This document shows, in pieces, positions 20,094 through 30,782 of a DNA stretch of 64,000 bases. The stretch comes from Tessaracoccus coleopterorum. GTDB taxonomy: Bacteria; Actinomycetota; Actinomycetes; Propionibacteriales; Propionibacteriaceae. The stretch is from assembly GCF_011174705.1 (NCBI RefSeq), contig NZ_JAANIJ010000001.1, positions 1,550,001 through 1,614,000 of the forward strand. The letters are read 5' to 3'. The translations under genes and the position numbers were made by a program. The notes below the pieces were generated by a model, which saw nothing but the letters and a program-made list of their open reading frames with translations, was not told the origin of the DNA and searched no databases. Numbering within the stretch: position 1 is the first letter of the stretch; each line of letters starts with the position of its first letter.

Positions 20094-22630
20094 GGCGGCC
20101 CACCCGGCACGGACCCGCGTCCGGGGTCACGTCGTCGGGGAACCCGAACCTGGCGCCGTCGTCTCCGCGCACCACCTCGCGCACCGTCAGCATGCCGCGG
20201 TGGCAGATGATTTCGGCGGAATCGGTCTCAACGCTCACCGTGCCCCAGCCCTCCCCGTCAGGATCGGGAACTGCCCGTTCCGTCCGACCTTCAGCGTCCC
20301 GTCGATCTGATTCCAGCTGAGGCCGAGCGACGCTTCGAACAGGCTCCAACCGGACATGGCCCGCACGTAGTGGTCGCCGCATTCGACCTCGTTGAACGGG
20401 TTCCGTCGGCGACCGTCGTGTCGATCCCAGATGGCCTCCGCGACGGCGGCCCCTCCTCGAGGAGGCCCTCCCGCACGCAGTGCGCCGCGACCTGGTACTC
20501 GACCCCGGTCCACACCTCGTCACAGTACAGCGTCGGCACGTCCGGCCTGCCACCGGTCGGCCACGTGCACAGCACCAGGCCGCGCTCGCCCGCCACGGCG
20601 TAGGGCCGCTGGGTTGCGGTGCCGGCATCGTCCAACAGATTGTGCCGCACGACGTTGGCGAGGGCCTCCCGGACGTGGTCGCGGGCAGCAGATAACCGAG
20701 GTCCAGCTCGTGGGCCCACCACTGGCCGATGAGTTGATCGGACAGGCAGCCCGGGCCCCACTGGTGCACGTCGGGCAGGCCCGGGTCGGGCACCTGGACG
20801 TAGTAGCCGCCGCGGAAGCACTCCCGGTCGAGCGCGGCCGAACTCCTCTCGAAGCGGTCCTGCCACCGCCCGGCCCGCTCCCGGTCGCCCGTCAGCAGCG
20901 CCAGCTCCTCGGCGGCGCGGAGCGCGGCGAGCCAGTAGGTGCCCATGTAGGTGTTGGCACCGTGCAGCCCGATGTCGTAGGTGCAGGGCTGGATGCCGTG
21001 CAGGAGGCCGGTGTCGTCCGGATCCCAGGTGGTGGCGATGTGGTCCATCAGCGCGACGATCCGGCCCCAGCGTCCCCGCACCCAGTCGAGTCCGATCGCG
21101 CCGCGGCGCAGCTCGCGGTAGATCTTCAGGATCGACCCGCACATCCCGTCGAGGGCCGGCTGGTCGGGCGCACCGACGGGGCCGTCGCCGTGCTGGCGGA
21201 GGTAGCGGGGCAGGTGGACGCGGTGCGGGAGGGCCCCGGACGGGGCCTGCATCAGGTCGAGTTCGGTCTCCCGCATCGAGCGTTCGAGACCAGGGAAGAT
21301 GGCCGAGGCGGCCTGCGCGTAGTTCCAGACGTGGGTGCAGTTCAACGGGCAGGCGCCGCCGACGTCGCCTGACCACATCAGCGTCGACTCCCCAGCAGCC
21401 CCTCGTAGCCGTAGAAGTTGCCGTCCCGGGTGCGGAAGGTGGTGGGGGTGCGTAGCGCGACGGGTTGCGCGGCGAGGTGGGTGCGCCACCGCTCCGGCAG
21501 ATCGACCGCATCGAGGGCGTCGGTCCAGGCGCGGGTCGTTCCCCAGTGCGCATCCCACCGGCCGAGCGCGTCGTCGGCGACGGCGAGGGCGTCGGGAAGC
21601 GGGTGGCGTAGTGGTTGCCGATGAAGAACCGGGTCGCCCCGACATCCGGCCGGTCGGGACCGTACTGGACGAAGTCGACGTACCGGTTGGGGAAGTGCCA
21701 GGTCAGCACGAAGCGGACGGTGACGCTGCCTCGGGCCGGCACCTCGTTGTGCGCGATGAGCGCACCCAACCAGGTCGACCCGGGCGGGCTGGGCCCGAAG
21801 CGTGGCTCGGGGCGCTCGCCTGCCCGACCTGCGCCCACGACACCGCGTCGAGCACCGTCCGGTCGCCCCAGGGTGCCAGCACGCGGAGGAGGTCGAAGAG
21901 TTCGCCAGGCTCCTCGAAGCACGGCAGAGCGACCACCAGGTCGCCCTCGCAGGAAAGGACCTGCTGCCCGACCACGGCGACGACGGCGCCACCGACGGAT
22001 TGTCCATCACGATGTCGGCGCGTCTGCCGGAGCGCCGGAACCGGTTGACGTTGCCGCCGTAACCGGGGCCCGTACCCCACGGGGGTTGAGATGCGGGTCC
22101 AACCCGACGGCGTTGTGGGCGGCGAAGGCGAGCCACGTCCAGGCCACCACGTCGGAGGTGTTGACCAGTTCGACGTCGACGAGCACCGCCGGGAGGCCCG
22201 ACGCATCCGGGTCGCCGGGCACCAGGGGTGAGACGGCGCGGACCCGCACCTCGATGGGGCCGCCCGTGTCGTGGGTCACCTCTGCCACCGGGTAGGTCGC
22301 CTTCATGGTGGTGCGGGTGCCGCCGTGCGCCCCGATCAGGTCCCGCTGCCAGCGCGGCACGAGGTCGTCGTTGAACATCGGCGTGGCCGGCCGGCCGCGC
22401 GCGCCCTCATCGTCGCGGGCGGCCTGCAGCACCATCGAGCGGTTGAGGATCGGCTCCAGTTGCTGAACCCGCAGCGCCATGAAGGTGCCGGGAAGGTCGC
22501 CGTGGTGGGTGCCGACATTCATCAACTGGGCCTGCCGGAAGCCGCCGTCGGAACCCAGTGCGATGGAGCCCGTCCCGACGCCGCCGAGCGGCAACGCGAC
22601 GGCGGGATGGTCGTCGGGATTCCAGGTCAC
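20086..22630 (-). CDS. GH116 glycoside hydrolase (candidate exo-beta-D-arabinofuranosidase)
   Basis: About 847 residues. The N-terminal GH116 domain starts [21 protein letters not shown] and includes [13 protein letters not shown]. The catalytic (alpha/alpha)6 domain contains [70 protein letters not shown] (the TYD aspartate is at the family acid/base position) and [16 protein letters not shown]. No signal peptide, so cytoplasmic. GH116 includes beta-glucosidases, glucosylceramidases and an exo-beta-D-arabinofuranosidase; the GH172/GH183 neighbours favour the last. The GTG start overlaps the permease stop (GTGA). Several frame breaks lie around 21390-22080 and 20290-20690. Confidence 0.88.
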
Positions 22631-23477
22631 TTCAGGCCCGCCATCTTGATATTGCCGATGATCTGGCGCTGGAAGATCAGGAACAGCACGATCACCGGGA
22701 GCGCCGCGAGCGTCGAGCCGGCCATCAGGAGCCCCAACTCGGTGTTGCGCTCCGAGCGGAAGGTGGCCAGGTACTGCTGCAGCACGTACTTGTCGGGCGA
22801 GGTGATGGTCAGGATGGGCCACACGTAGGAGTTCCAGTAGGCCAGGAACGCGGTGATGCCCATCACGACGAACGGGGCTTCGACAGCGGCAGGAACAGGC
22901 TGAAGTAGATCCGCAGGCGCCCGCAGCCGTCGAGCATGGCCGCCTCCTCGAGGCTCGAGGGGATGTTCAGGTAGAACTGGCGGATGAAGAACACGCTCGC
23001 CGCGCTCGCGGCGCCCGGGATGACGAGGACGGCGAGGGTGTCGAGCATGTAGAGCTTGGTCACCACGATGAAGCTCGTCAGCAGGATCGTCATGCCGGGG
23101 ATGAACATGGTGGTGATCACCAGCACCCACAGCGTCTTCTTGAACCGGAACTCGAGCCGTGCGAACGCGTAGGCGGCCAGCGAGTTCACCGTGAGGCTGA
23201 GCAGCGTGAACAGCACCGCGCCGAGCAGGGTCCAGGCCAGCGTCCGGAGGAAGGTGGGGTCGGCGAGGATCTGCGCGTAGTTCTCCCACTTCCACACCTC
23301 GGGAAGAACTGGAAGGGGTCTGGATGACTTCGGTCTTGGTCTTGAAGCCCGCGATCACCATCCAGGCGAGCGGGAAGAGGGCTGCCACGATGTAGACGGC
23401 GCCGACGAGGCCCTTCAGGATGCCGCGGATCCACCACGCGGCGTTGCGGGAGGGCGACGGATCTCGGGATCTGCCAT
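22627..23477 (-). CDS. Carbohydrate ABC transporter permease, MalG type (arabinan-type locus)
   Basis: About 284 residues after repair of breaks near 23300 and 22870. Membrane segments include LFPLAWMVIAGFKT, LGAVLFTLLSLTVNSLAAYA and LWVLVITTMFIPGMTILLT. The EAA loop reads SSLEEAAMLDGCGRLRIYF. The end is [18 protein letters not shown], the usual MalG tail. The ATG lies one base after the MalF stop and the gene ends overlapping the GH116 start, so it is a tightly coupled operon member. It pairs with the 23479-24408 permease to import an oligosaccharide. Confidence 0.92.
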
Positions 23478-23478
23478 G

Positions 23479-24408
23479 TCAGTCCACCAGCTTCTCGGAG
23501 TTGAGCACCTTGAACACCATGGCCGACACGGTGCCGAGCACGACGAACAGCAGCAGCGCCGCCGCGATCGAGTAGCCGACATTGATGTCGTTGCGGAAGT
23601 GGTTGAAGATGAACAGGTTGGGCAGGGTGGTCGAGTCGAGCGGGCCACCGCCGGTCATGATGAGTGGCAGTTCGAACTGCTGGATGGCCGCGACGAAGCC
23701 GGTGATCAGCAGGTAGAGCAGCACATTCTTCATCTGCGGGATCGTGATGTAGAAGGTCTTGGCCCACCAGCCGGCACCCTCCATGGAGGCCGCCTCGTAG
23801 AACTCCATCGGAATGTCGACCATGGCTGCCACCATGATCAGCGACGTGAGGCCGAGCCCGAGCCAGATGGCGGGCACCGCGATCGCGAGCAGCGACCAGG
23901 CGGGGTCCCCGATCCAGGCGATCGGGTCGATGTTGAAGTGGCCGAGGAACCAGTTGAGCAGGCCGCCCGAGTAGTCGTAGATCAGCACGAACACGATGGA
24001 TGCGATCACCGTGGAGATGATCGTCGGGATGTAGATGCTCACCTTCAACGCGCTCGCGAACCGACGCGACACCGCCACCACGAGACAGGCGAAGAAGAAG
24101 GCGAGGATCAACATGATCGGCACCGTCATGGCGACGAACAGGAAGCCCCGCTTGATGGTCGCCCAGAAGAGCGGGTCCTTCAGGACGGCCAGGTAGTTCT
24201 CCGTTCCGACGAACTCCGGGGCCTTGTAGAAGCTCCAGTTCTGGAACGACAGGTAGACGGCGTACACGGCGGGCCAGACCACGAAGATGCCCAGCAGCGT
24301 CACCACCGGTAGCAGCAGCAGGTAGGCGACCTTCGTGTCACGGTACGCGTAGCGCCCGCGGCGTCGTCGCGTCGCCCGGTCCTCGCGACCGGGGGCGGTG
24401 GTGGTCAT
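23479..24408 (-). CDS. Sugar ABC transporter permease, MalF type (arabinan-type locus)
   Basis: Intact, about 309 residues. It has an Arg-rich cytoplasmic N-terminus (ATRRRRGRYAYRDTKVAY), six membrane spans beginning LLLLPVVTLLGIFVVWP, and an EAA loop EFYEAASMEGAGWWAKTFYI. It ends FKVLNSEKLVD. The ATG at 24408 (MTTTAPGRED) is preferred over upstream in-frame codons because GGGAAGAGA precedes it. Its neighbours are the solute-binding protein upstream and the MalG permease one base downstream. No ATPase gene is nearby. Confidence 0.94.
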   Translation of the reverse strand: MTTTAPGREDRATRRRRGRYAYRDTKVAYLLLLPVVTLLGIFVVWPAVYAVYLSFQNWSFYKAPEFVGTENYLAVLKDPLFWATIKRGFLFVAMTVPIMLILAFFFACLVVAVSRRFASALKVSIYIPTIISTVIASIVFVLIYDYSGGLLNWFLGHFNIDPIAWIGDPAWSLLAIAVPAIWLGLGLTSLIMVAAMVDIPMEFYEAASMEGAGWWAKTFYITIPQMKNVLLYLLITGFVAAIQQFELPLIMTGGGPLDSTTLPNLFIFNHFRNDINVGYSIAAALLLFVVLGTVSAMVFKVLNSEKLVD

Positions 24409-24481
24409 GGTTGTCTCTTCCCAACTTGGGCGGGCACGGCGGGGGCGGCTGACCACCGCCCCTGCCGTGTCCGCTCGGCGA

Positions 24482-25864
24482 CTACTTCTTCGGAGCCTTT
24501 TCGGGCAGCTTCTCACGGTCGATGACGGTCTTGATCGCGGCCGTTGCGGTCGCGAGCGCCGCGTCGACCGGGGCTGCGCCCTTCATGCCGGCCTCGATCG
24601 CGGTGCCGACGGCGAGCGACACGTCCCAGGGGTAGGTGGGCTCGGGGATGGCAGTCGGGGCGATCTTGTTGGTGACGATGTCCGACCAGGGGCGTCTGCG
24701 GCCTTCTGGTCGGCGGCAACCGCATCCTGCACCGACTTGCGGACCGACACCTTGGTGAACTGCGTCTCCACGAAGAACGGCACCAGGTTGGCCGGGTCAC
24801 CGGCGATGGCCCAGGAGAGGAAGTCGCCCGCGGCCTGCCCGTTCTTGGTCTTGGCGTCGATGACCCACTTGAAGTTGCCGAGCGTGGTCGCGGTGCGGCC
24901 GTCGGCGGAGGCCGAGTTCGGCATGGGGCCGATGCCGGTCTTCTTCAGCAGGTCGGGGTAGTCGGAGCCGATCTCGGACATCATCCAGGAGCCGGACACC
25001 TTGAAGGCGCACTTCTTCTGGCCGAAGTCCTTGCCCTCCACGTAGGCGGCGAGCGCCTGCTTCGGCATGTACTCCTTGTCCCACAGCGTCTTGTAGACGC
25101 CGATCAGTTCCTTGTAGCCGGGCTCCTCGACTGCGGCGGCGGTCCAGGTGTCGTTCAGGGCGAGGTGGCCGTTGAAGTTGTACTGCTGGCCGACGCTGGA
25201 CCAGGCGAACGTGATCGCGTCGCCGGCCGGCGAGATGCAGTACTGACCCTGCTGGAGGGTGGGCTTGATCTTCTCGCACATCGCGAACAATTCGTCCCAG
25301 GTCTCGGGCCCCTTCTCCGGGTCGAGGCCGGCGGCGCTCAACATGTCCTTGTTCCAGAACAGGACGGCCTGGGGTTCGAGCAGCAGCGGGTAGGCGTAGA
25401 AGTTGCCGTCGATCTCCGAGACGGGCCGGGCGGCCTCGATGATCTCGTCGAGCGCCGACTGCTTCATGACGTCGTTGAGCTTGAAGAGCTGGCCCGCGGT
25501 GACGGCGTCCTGGATGGCCCCAGGGTGGGTGTAGACGTCGGGCGCCTTGCCCGCCGCCTGCGCGGCCTTCATCTTCTGGTCCCACGCATCGGCGGGCACC
25601 TCGGTGCCGACGACCTTGACCGCGGTCTGCGCCTTGTTGAACTGGTCGATGATGCTCTTGTACCACTCGTTCTCCACCGGGGTGAAGGTGCGGTGCCAGA
25701 ACGCGATGGTGGTCGCGGCCGCGGCGCTGCCGCCACCGCCCCGCCTGTGGTCTGGGTGGCCGCGGGCTCCCGGGGGTCCCGGATCCGCATGCGGCAAGCA
25801 CGCTGACGGCGGCGATCCCGCCGGTGGCGCCGAGGAGCTTCCGCCTCGAGATGTTGTTGGTCAT
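24482..25864 (-). CDS. ABC transporter solute-binding lipoprotein, Tat-type signal (arabinan-type locus)
   Basis: About 460 residues. The N-terminus MTNNISRRKLLGATGG has a twin-arginine motif and is followed by the lipobox LAAC, indicating a Tat-exported lipoprotein. The body has IAFWHRTFTPVENEWY, APDVYTHPGAIQDAV, VLFWNKDMLSAAGLDPEKG and GNFKWVIDAKTKNGQAAGDFL of family-1 sugar receptors. The tail reads TVIDREKLPEKAPKK. Frame breaks near 25760 and 24690. It sits directly after the exported GH183 gene and before the permeases, so it probably captures the oligosaccharides that GH183 releases. The exact ligand is not readable from sequence. Confidence 0.92.
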
Positions 25865-25930
25865 CGTTGACTCCTTGGGTTTGTCTCCCGCATCTGTGTG
25901 CGGGTGGTTGGTTGCTCCGACCCGGACGAT

Positions 25931-27065
25931 CTAGTGGTCGCCGGCCCGGCGGAGGTCCATTGCGTACCAATAGACCTGGTAGGGCCCCAAATTGAGAGCG
26001 TGAAGTAGACCCGTCGCCCGTCCTCGTCGACGTAGCGGGGCACAGGTAGGGGCGTAGAGCCCGGGGTGTCGGCCTGGCTGAGGATCTCGTGCGGGTCGCT
26101 CCACGGCCCCACGGCGACAGGCCCTCGTAGAGGACGGCCGACCCGTTGTCGAGCATCGTGGTGAGGATCCACCGCTCGAGGTGGGTGGACCACATGACCG
26201 ACAACTCCGCGGTGCCACGGTCGAGCACCACGACGGCGTCGTCGGGGTCGCGGCTCCAGGTCGCCACCGCGTCGGTCTCACCGGCGAAGTACTCGTAGGC
26301 GCCGAGGTCGGCGACGGCCTCGTCCGTTGCGGGCACCCGCATCAGCCTGACCGGTCCGAACCTGCCTGCAGGGATGCCCCACAGATAGATGTGGTCGACG
26401 CCGTCGACGGTCAGCGGCACCTGGGCCAGTTGGACGAAGTTCGAGTCACCCGGCCAGGTGACACCGTCGAGGATCTCCCAGTTCCGGCCTCCGTCCGTGG
26501 AGCGGGCCAACCCGGCGTGGTCGGCCTCCCAGACCCCGGGGTCGCCCCAGTGCCACACGGACATGTAGGCCAGGTAGAGGGTCTCCCCACCGCGAAGAGC
26601 TGCGTGGGGATCTTGGTCACCTCCCCGACCTGCTCGTTCGGCTTGTGTTCTCCGGGAGCACCTCCTTCACCTGATCGAGGTCGTCGAGGATCCAGCCGTC
26701 GAAGGTGAGCCCGTCGGTCGGGTCGTCGTCGGTGGTCCAGGCGAGACAGTTGGATTTCCACACGTCACCGGTGCCGCCGAAGGCGTCGTCTTCACGGATC
26801 CCGAAGTTGTCACCGAAGACGAGCCAGGTGCGGTCACCGACGGTGGTCATGTGGCCGAGGTCGGCGCCTGCGAGCAGCACCGATGCGGTGTCGTTGATGG
26901 CGCCCGGGCCGGTGAGCTGGGCGATCCGGGTGACGCCGGTCACGCCGTCGAGCACGAACCCTCGGCGACCGGGGTCGCCAGCGGGCCGCGCGGCGGCGCG
27001 CCGCATGCCGTGGCCAGTGAGGCCACGGTGCCCGCGGCGAGCAGCCCTCGACGGGTGATGTCCAT
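25931..27065 (-). CDS. GH183 (DUF4185) candidate endo-D-arabinanase, exported lipoprotein
   Basis: About 377 residues. The N-terminus MDITRRGLLAAG has a twin-arginine motif and ends in the lipobox ATAC, so it is predicted to be exported and anchored outside. The five-bladed-propeller DUF4185 domain is recognisable from TWLVFGDNFGIRED, VWKSNCLAWTTDDDP, MSVWHWGDPGVWEADHAGLA, VQLAQVPLTVDGVDHIYLWG and, near the end, VYFTLSIWGPYQVYWYAMDL. DUF4185 is the GH183 family, whose characterised members cut D-arabinan internally. Frame breaks near 26650, 26590, 26120 and 25995. Its ATG overlaps the GH172 stop by one base (TGATG). D-arabinan specificity is inferred from family and neighbours. Confidence 0.85.
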
Positions 27066-28138
27066 CAGGCGAGCCTCGGCATCCGCTGCGCGACCGGGGG
27101 AGGGTGAGGGTCTCGTCGATGCGGTCGAGGTACCAGTAGGCAACCGAGGAGATGTCATCGGAGCGCTGGTTGTTGTGACCGTGTTCGATGGTGACCCGCA
27201 CCGACTCGCTGAAGGTGACCGGATCCTCGATGTGGAAGCGGTACATGGAGATCTGGCCCGACCAGTTCGGGCCACCGGGCATGGTGATGCCGTGGTAGGG
27301 ACCGTGGAACGGCTCCGACGGGCACCATGCGGTGTTGAAGTAGTCCTCGGTGCCGGTCCCGTGGATGTTGGGCGGCCAGGACTCGCCGTCGACGAAGATC
27401 ATGTCGTCACCCTCGCCGTACCAGTTCCAGGCCTCGGTGTGGCGCAGGTTGGTGACGTTGAAGGTACAGCCGACGTAGTGGCCGCGGCCCTTGGTCTCGA
27501 GGATCGTGTAGTTGCCGTCACCCGTGGTGTTGTCGCCCTCGAAGAGGAACTGGCCGTTGGTCAGGTCACCCTGCTCGATCCCGTCGGTGGGGCACTCACG
27601 GTGCCACGAGGCATGGAAGCGGCCGATGCCGTCCTCGAGCTGGTCGAAGGCCTCGTAGTCGATGTAGAAGTAGAACCAGAGCACGAGCTCGTCGCACTCG
27701 CTCGTCAGCTCGAAGCGGGCACCGTCTGCGAACGGCATGTGGAAGAAGCTGTTGAACGCCTTGCCGTCCTGGGGCTCATCTGGAGCGGGAGCGACGCGAA
27801 GTTGGTCGTCTTGGCGTGGCCGACGCCGAAGAAGTCGCCGAGGGGACGAGGATGCTCGGCTTGCCTGAGCCGTCCCAGTAGGCGCGGAGCACGAGCTTGC
27901 GGAGGAAGTCGTTGTCGGGGTCTCGGGCGTGGTCGGTCCCGCCGGGCGACCGTCATCCAGATGTGGTTGACGTCGCCTGCGCCCGCGATGTCGGCGAGCT
28001 GAACCGTCTCGCCCGGGCGCAGCGTGATGCGGTCCTCGTTGCCGCCGGCCGGGTCGTAGGACGAGACGCGCCTGCGTTTCGTGTCCCGGAGGCGGGCAGG
28101 TCCCGGAGGCTGGATCCGTGGTCCCCGTAACGTGTCAT
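27065..28138 (-). CDS. GH172 (DUF2961) candidate alpha-D-arabinofuranosidase
   Basis: About 357 residues, no signal peptide. Family blocks: GETVQLADIAGAGDVNHIWM, VLRAYWDGSGKPSILVPLGD, GRGHYVGCTFNVTN, WNWYGEGDDMIFVDGE, GTGTEDYFNTAWCP and FHIEDPVTFSESVRVTIEHG. GH172 (formerly DUF2961) contains alpha-D-arabinofuranosidases and the difructose-anhydride-type alpha-D-fructofuranosidase. The conserved acidic cluster around GTGTEDY is intact. Frame breaks near 28080, 27950, 27850, 27770 and 27096-27100; adding one C to the last gives LTLPPVAQRMPRLA and a TGA that overlaps the next gene. It is the first gene of the operon, and a LacI-type palindrome lies 53 bases upstream. The enzyme would act inside the cell on imported fragments. 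Confidence 0.88.
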
Positions 28139-28190
28139 GTGTGGTTGCCCTTCCTCGGATTCCCGGGACTCCGACGTCGCGAGAAATGCT

Positions 28191-28206
28191 GAGTAATCGA
28201 TTTCTC
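28191..28206. promoter_or_regulatory. LacI-type operator upstream of the GH172 operon
   Basis: GAGTAATCGATTTCTC is a 16-base palindrome with a central CG and a single mismatched pair, the classic LacI-family operator form. It lies 53 bases before the GH172 ATG, in the only intergenic gap large enough for the operon promoter. A second GAGAAAT begins at 28181. Confidence 0.6.
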
Positions 28207-28325
28207 AGATGCTAGATCCGCTGCGCCCCGGACGTCAACCCTCCTATGCCGGCCATTCGGACGACACGGCCCGCGATATGCGGGCCCGCCGTGGGCGCGC
28301 CTGCGCGGCAGACGCACAATGAACC

Positions 28326-28797
28326 ATGAAGATCAACGACGCTGCGGCCGAGTTCCTGGCCTGCCGAAGGATCGCCGTGACAGGGGTCTCCCGGACCCCG
28401 GAAGCCACGGTGCCAACGTGATCTACGACCGGCTCGTCGAGCGTGGGTTCGACGCGGTCGCGATCAACCCGAACGCCACCGAGATCTCGGGACGGCCCAG
28501 CTACCCGGATCTGCCGGGGCACCCGAGGGATCGGGCGGTCGTGATCGCCACCGCCCGAAGCACGCCCTGGCGACGATGCGGGAGGCGGTCGATCTCGGGA
28601 TCACCAAGGTGTGGCTGCACCGCTCGATCGACGGCGGCAGCCTCGACGAGCAGGCCGTCGCATACGGAAGGGAGCACGGGGTCGTCGTCATCGATGGCGG
28701 CTGTCCCCTGATGTTCGAACCCGTCTCCGACGGCGCCCACAAGGCGATGTGCGCCGTGATGAAGTTGACCGGGAGGGTGCCGCGAAACGTTACCTGA
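28326..28797 (+). CDS. CoA-binding (YccU-like) protein
   Basis: About 157 residues. A Rossmann CoA-binding domain: RRIAVTGVSRTPESHGANVIYD, GFDAVAINPNATEISGRPSY, ATMREAVDLGITKVWLHRSI and GVVVIDGGCPLMFEPVSDGAHK. Small stand-alone proteins of this kind bind CoA or a nucleotide; the physiological role is not known. Frame breaks near 28405 and 28545 are cured by one base each. The ATG lies in the divergent region opposite the GH172 operon promoter. Confidence 0.82.
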
Positions 28798-28822
28798 TGT
28801 GCGGGCGGACTACGCTCGCATC

Positions 28823-29369
28823 ATGCGCCAGTTTCCCGACGACGAGATCGGCTTCGGAGGCGGTCGACTCCGCCCGCTGCGCGAGGACGATCTCACCGAC
28901 ATCACCGCGGCCTGCAACGACGAGGCGATCCGCGCCTGGCTTCCGATCCCCATCCCTACACGACCGATGACGCGCGCGACTTCGCCATGGCGTACGCACC
29001 GGCGCAGCTGGCCTCCGGCGACGGCATCGAGCGCGCCGTCGAGTCCGGTGGTCGGCTCTGCGGGGTCATCGGGCTGAAGGACGCCGACTGGTCGGTCGGG
29101 TCGACGGAGGCCGGTTACTGGCTCGCTCCGTGGGCAGGGGCCGCGGCTTGATGACCACCGCGCTCGCCGTTCTCACCGGTTGGGCCTTCGATCTGGGCAT
29201 GCAGCGGGTCGAGGTCCGCGTTGCGAGCGGCAACCTCGCGTCGCTCTCGGTGGCGCTGCGCGCAGGGTTCCGGATCGAGGGGACTCTCCGCAGCTCGATC
29301 CGGACCCACGGTGGGTTGCGCGACGCGGTCGTGCTCAGCCGGCTCGCGTCAGACCCGCAGGGTTGGTAG
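28823..29369 (+). CDS. GNAT-family N-acetyltransferase (RimJ/RimL-like)
   Basis: About 182 residues. It contains GGRLRPLREDDLTDITAACN, CGVIGLKDADWSVGSTEAGY, the acetyl-CoA loop (ARGRGLMTTALAVLTGWAFD) and NLASLSVALRAGFRIEGTLR, the typical RimJ/RimL ending. It probably acetylates an amino group of a protein or small molecule; the substrate is unknown. The ATG at 28823 is preferred to an in-frame GTG at 28799. Frame breaks near 28955 and 29130. It follows the CoA-binding gene by 25 bases, possibly in one operon. Confidence 0.8.
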
Positions 29370-29422
29370 CGGGCGGCCACCCCGCGTCGGGGGCGTGCGG
29401 GTGGCCGGTCCTGCCGGGTCGC

Positions 29423-30768
29423 TCAGCGCGCCTCGGCGGCGTGCTTGGCGATGATGTAGCCGTAGACGAGGCCCTGGCTGATGGTCGCGCCCGCACCCGG
29501 GTAGCTGTGGCCGAACACGTTGGCCGCGGCGTTGCCCTGGGCGTAGAGGCCCTCGATGACCTCGCCGGACTCCTTGACGGCGCGACCGAACTCGTCGGTC
29601 ATCACGCCACCGCAGGTGCCGAGGTCGGAGACCACCATCTTGACCGCGTACAGAGTCCCACCGAGTGGACGCAGGTTCGGGTTCGGGGTCTGCGTCGGAT
29701 CGCCGTAGTACCGGTCGTACGCGCTGTGGCCGCGCTGGAAGTCCTCGTCGACGCCGGCCCCCGCGATGAGGTTGAACCGGTCGAGGGTCGACTTCAGGGT
29801 GGACCGGTCGACGCCGATCCCGTTGGCGAGCTCGCCGATCGACTCGGCCTTGTGCGCGATCCCGGCCTCGTACCAGGCATCCGGAAGCGCCATCCGCGGG
29901 AAGATGCCGCCGGCGAACACGCAGGAGTTGCGGTACTGCTGGTCGAAGATGAGCCAGATGTCGGTGACGGGATCGCCCTCCTGCTCGCGCCGGAGCACCT
30001 CCTGCCCAAAGCTCATGTAGTCGGTGGCCTCGTTGATGAAGCGCTTACCGGTCTGGTCGACGATCATCGAGCCGGGGAGCGACCGCTCGGCGAGCAGGAT
30101 CGACGGGGCCTGGCCCTCCGCCACCGGGGCGACGGCCGGGAACCACCACGCCTGGTCGAGGTTGGCCAGCTCGGCACCGACGCCCTCGGCCATGGCGAGC
30201 GTGTCACCGGTGTTGCCCTCGGAGCCGAGGCTGAGGTTGTCGTAGTAACGCTCGGACTGGTGCTCCCGACGCAGCTTCCGGTTGTGGTCGAACCCGCCGG
30301 CGGCAAGGACGACGCCCTTGCGCGCGGTGACGGTGGCGCGACGCCCCTGCTGCTCGACGACGGCACCGGTCACGGCGCCCCGCTCATCGGTCACCAGTTC
30401 GACGATCGAGGTCTCCGTCCACACGGGGATGCCGGCGTTGAGCACTCCCGCGTACATGCCGCCCGCGATGGCCTGGCCACCGGCGGAGTACTCGCGCTTG
30501 ATGGCGAGGCCTCCCATGCCCTGGACGACCCGACGGATGATCTTCGGGATGGACTTCAGCGGGGTGCGCATCATGAGGTTCATCCACTTGTAGTCGGCGC
30601 CGGTCACCGGCATCGGCACGGGCGCCTCCATGGTGGCGGGGCGGAACCGGGCGCGCTGGTCGCCGAGCTTGCGCAGGTCGAACGGCTTCGGCTCGCAGCT
30701 TCGACCGGCGGCGTCGCCCCCGGCTCCTCCGGGTGGTAGTCCGAGTAGCCCTTGGCCCAGAAGAACAT
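29423..30768 (-). pseudogene. FAD-dependent dehydrogenase (KstD/fumarate-reductase type), C-terminal fragment
   Basis: About 450 residues of a FAD_binding_2 flavoprotein, from MFFWAKGYSDYHPEEPG through KGVVLAAGGFDHNRKL, FDQQYRNSCVFAGGIFPRM, SDLGTCGGVMTDEFGRAV and the FAD end GHSYPGAGATISQGLVYGY. This resembles 3-ketosteroid-delta1-dehydrogenases and fumarate-reductase-like flavoproteins. The upstream part is missing here: at 30768 the frame stops at an ATG triplet that borders a 7.1-kb insertion, and it resumes at 37892. One frame break near 30700. The fragment lacks the N-terminal dinucleotide-binding loop, so on its own it cannot be active. Confidence 0.85.
30766..30768. repeat. Possible 3-bp target duplication, left copy
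   Basis: CAT here and at 37892-37894 flank the RM-bearing segment. Removing the segment and one copy joins LTL to MFFW in frame. Confidence 0.45.
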
Positions 30769-30782
30769 GTGTGGTCCCAAAC

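Noticed and set aside
20110..22630. Reading GH116 as a plant-type beta-glucosidase gene only
   Set aside because: Not excluded outright, but the operon partners GH172 and GH183 make an arabinofuranosidase role more consistent. Sequence alone cannot settle it.
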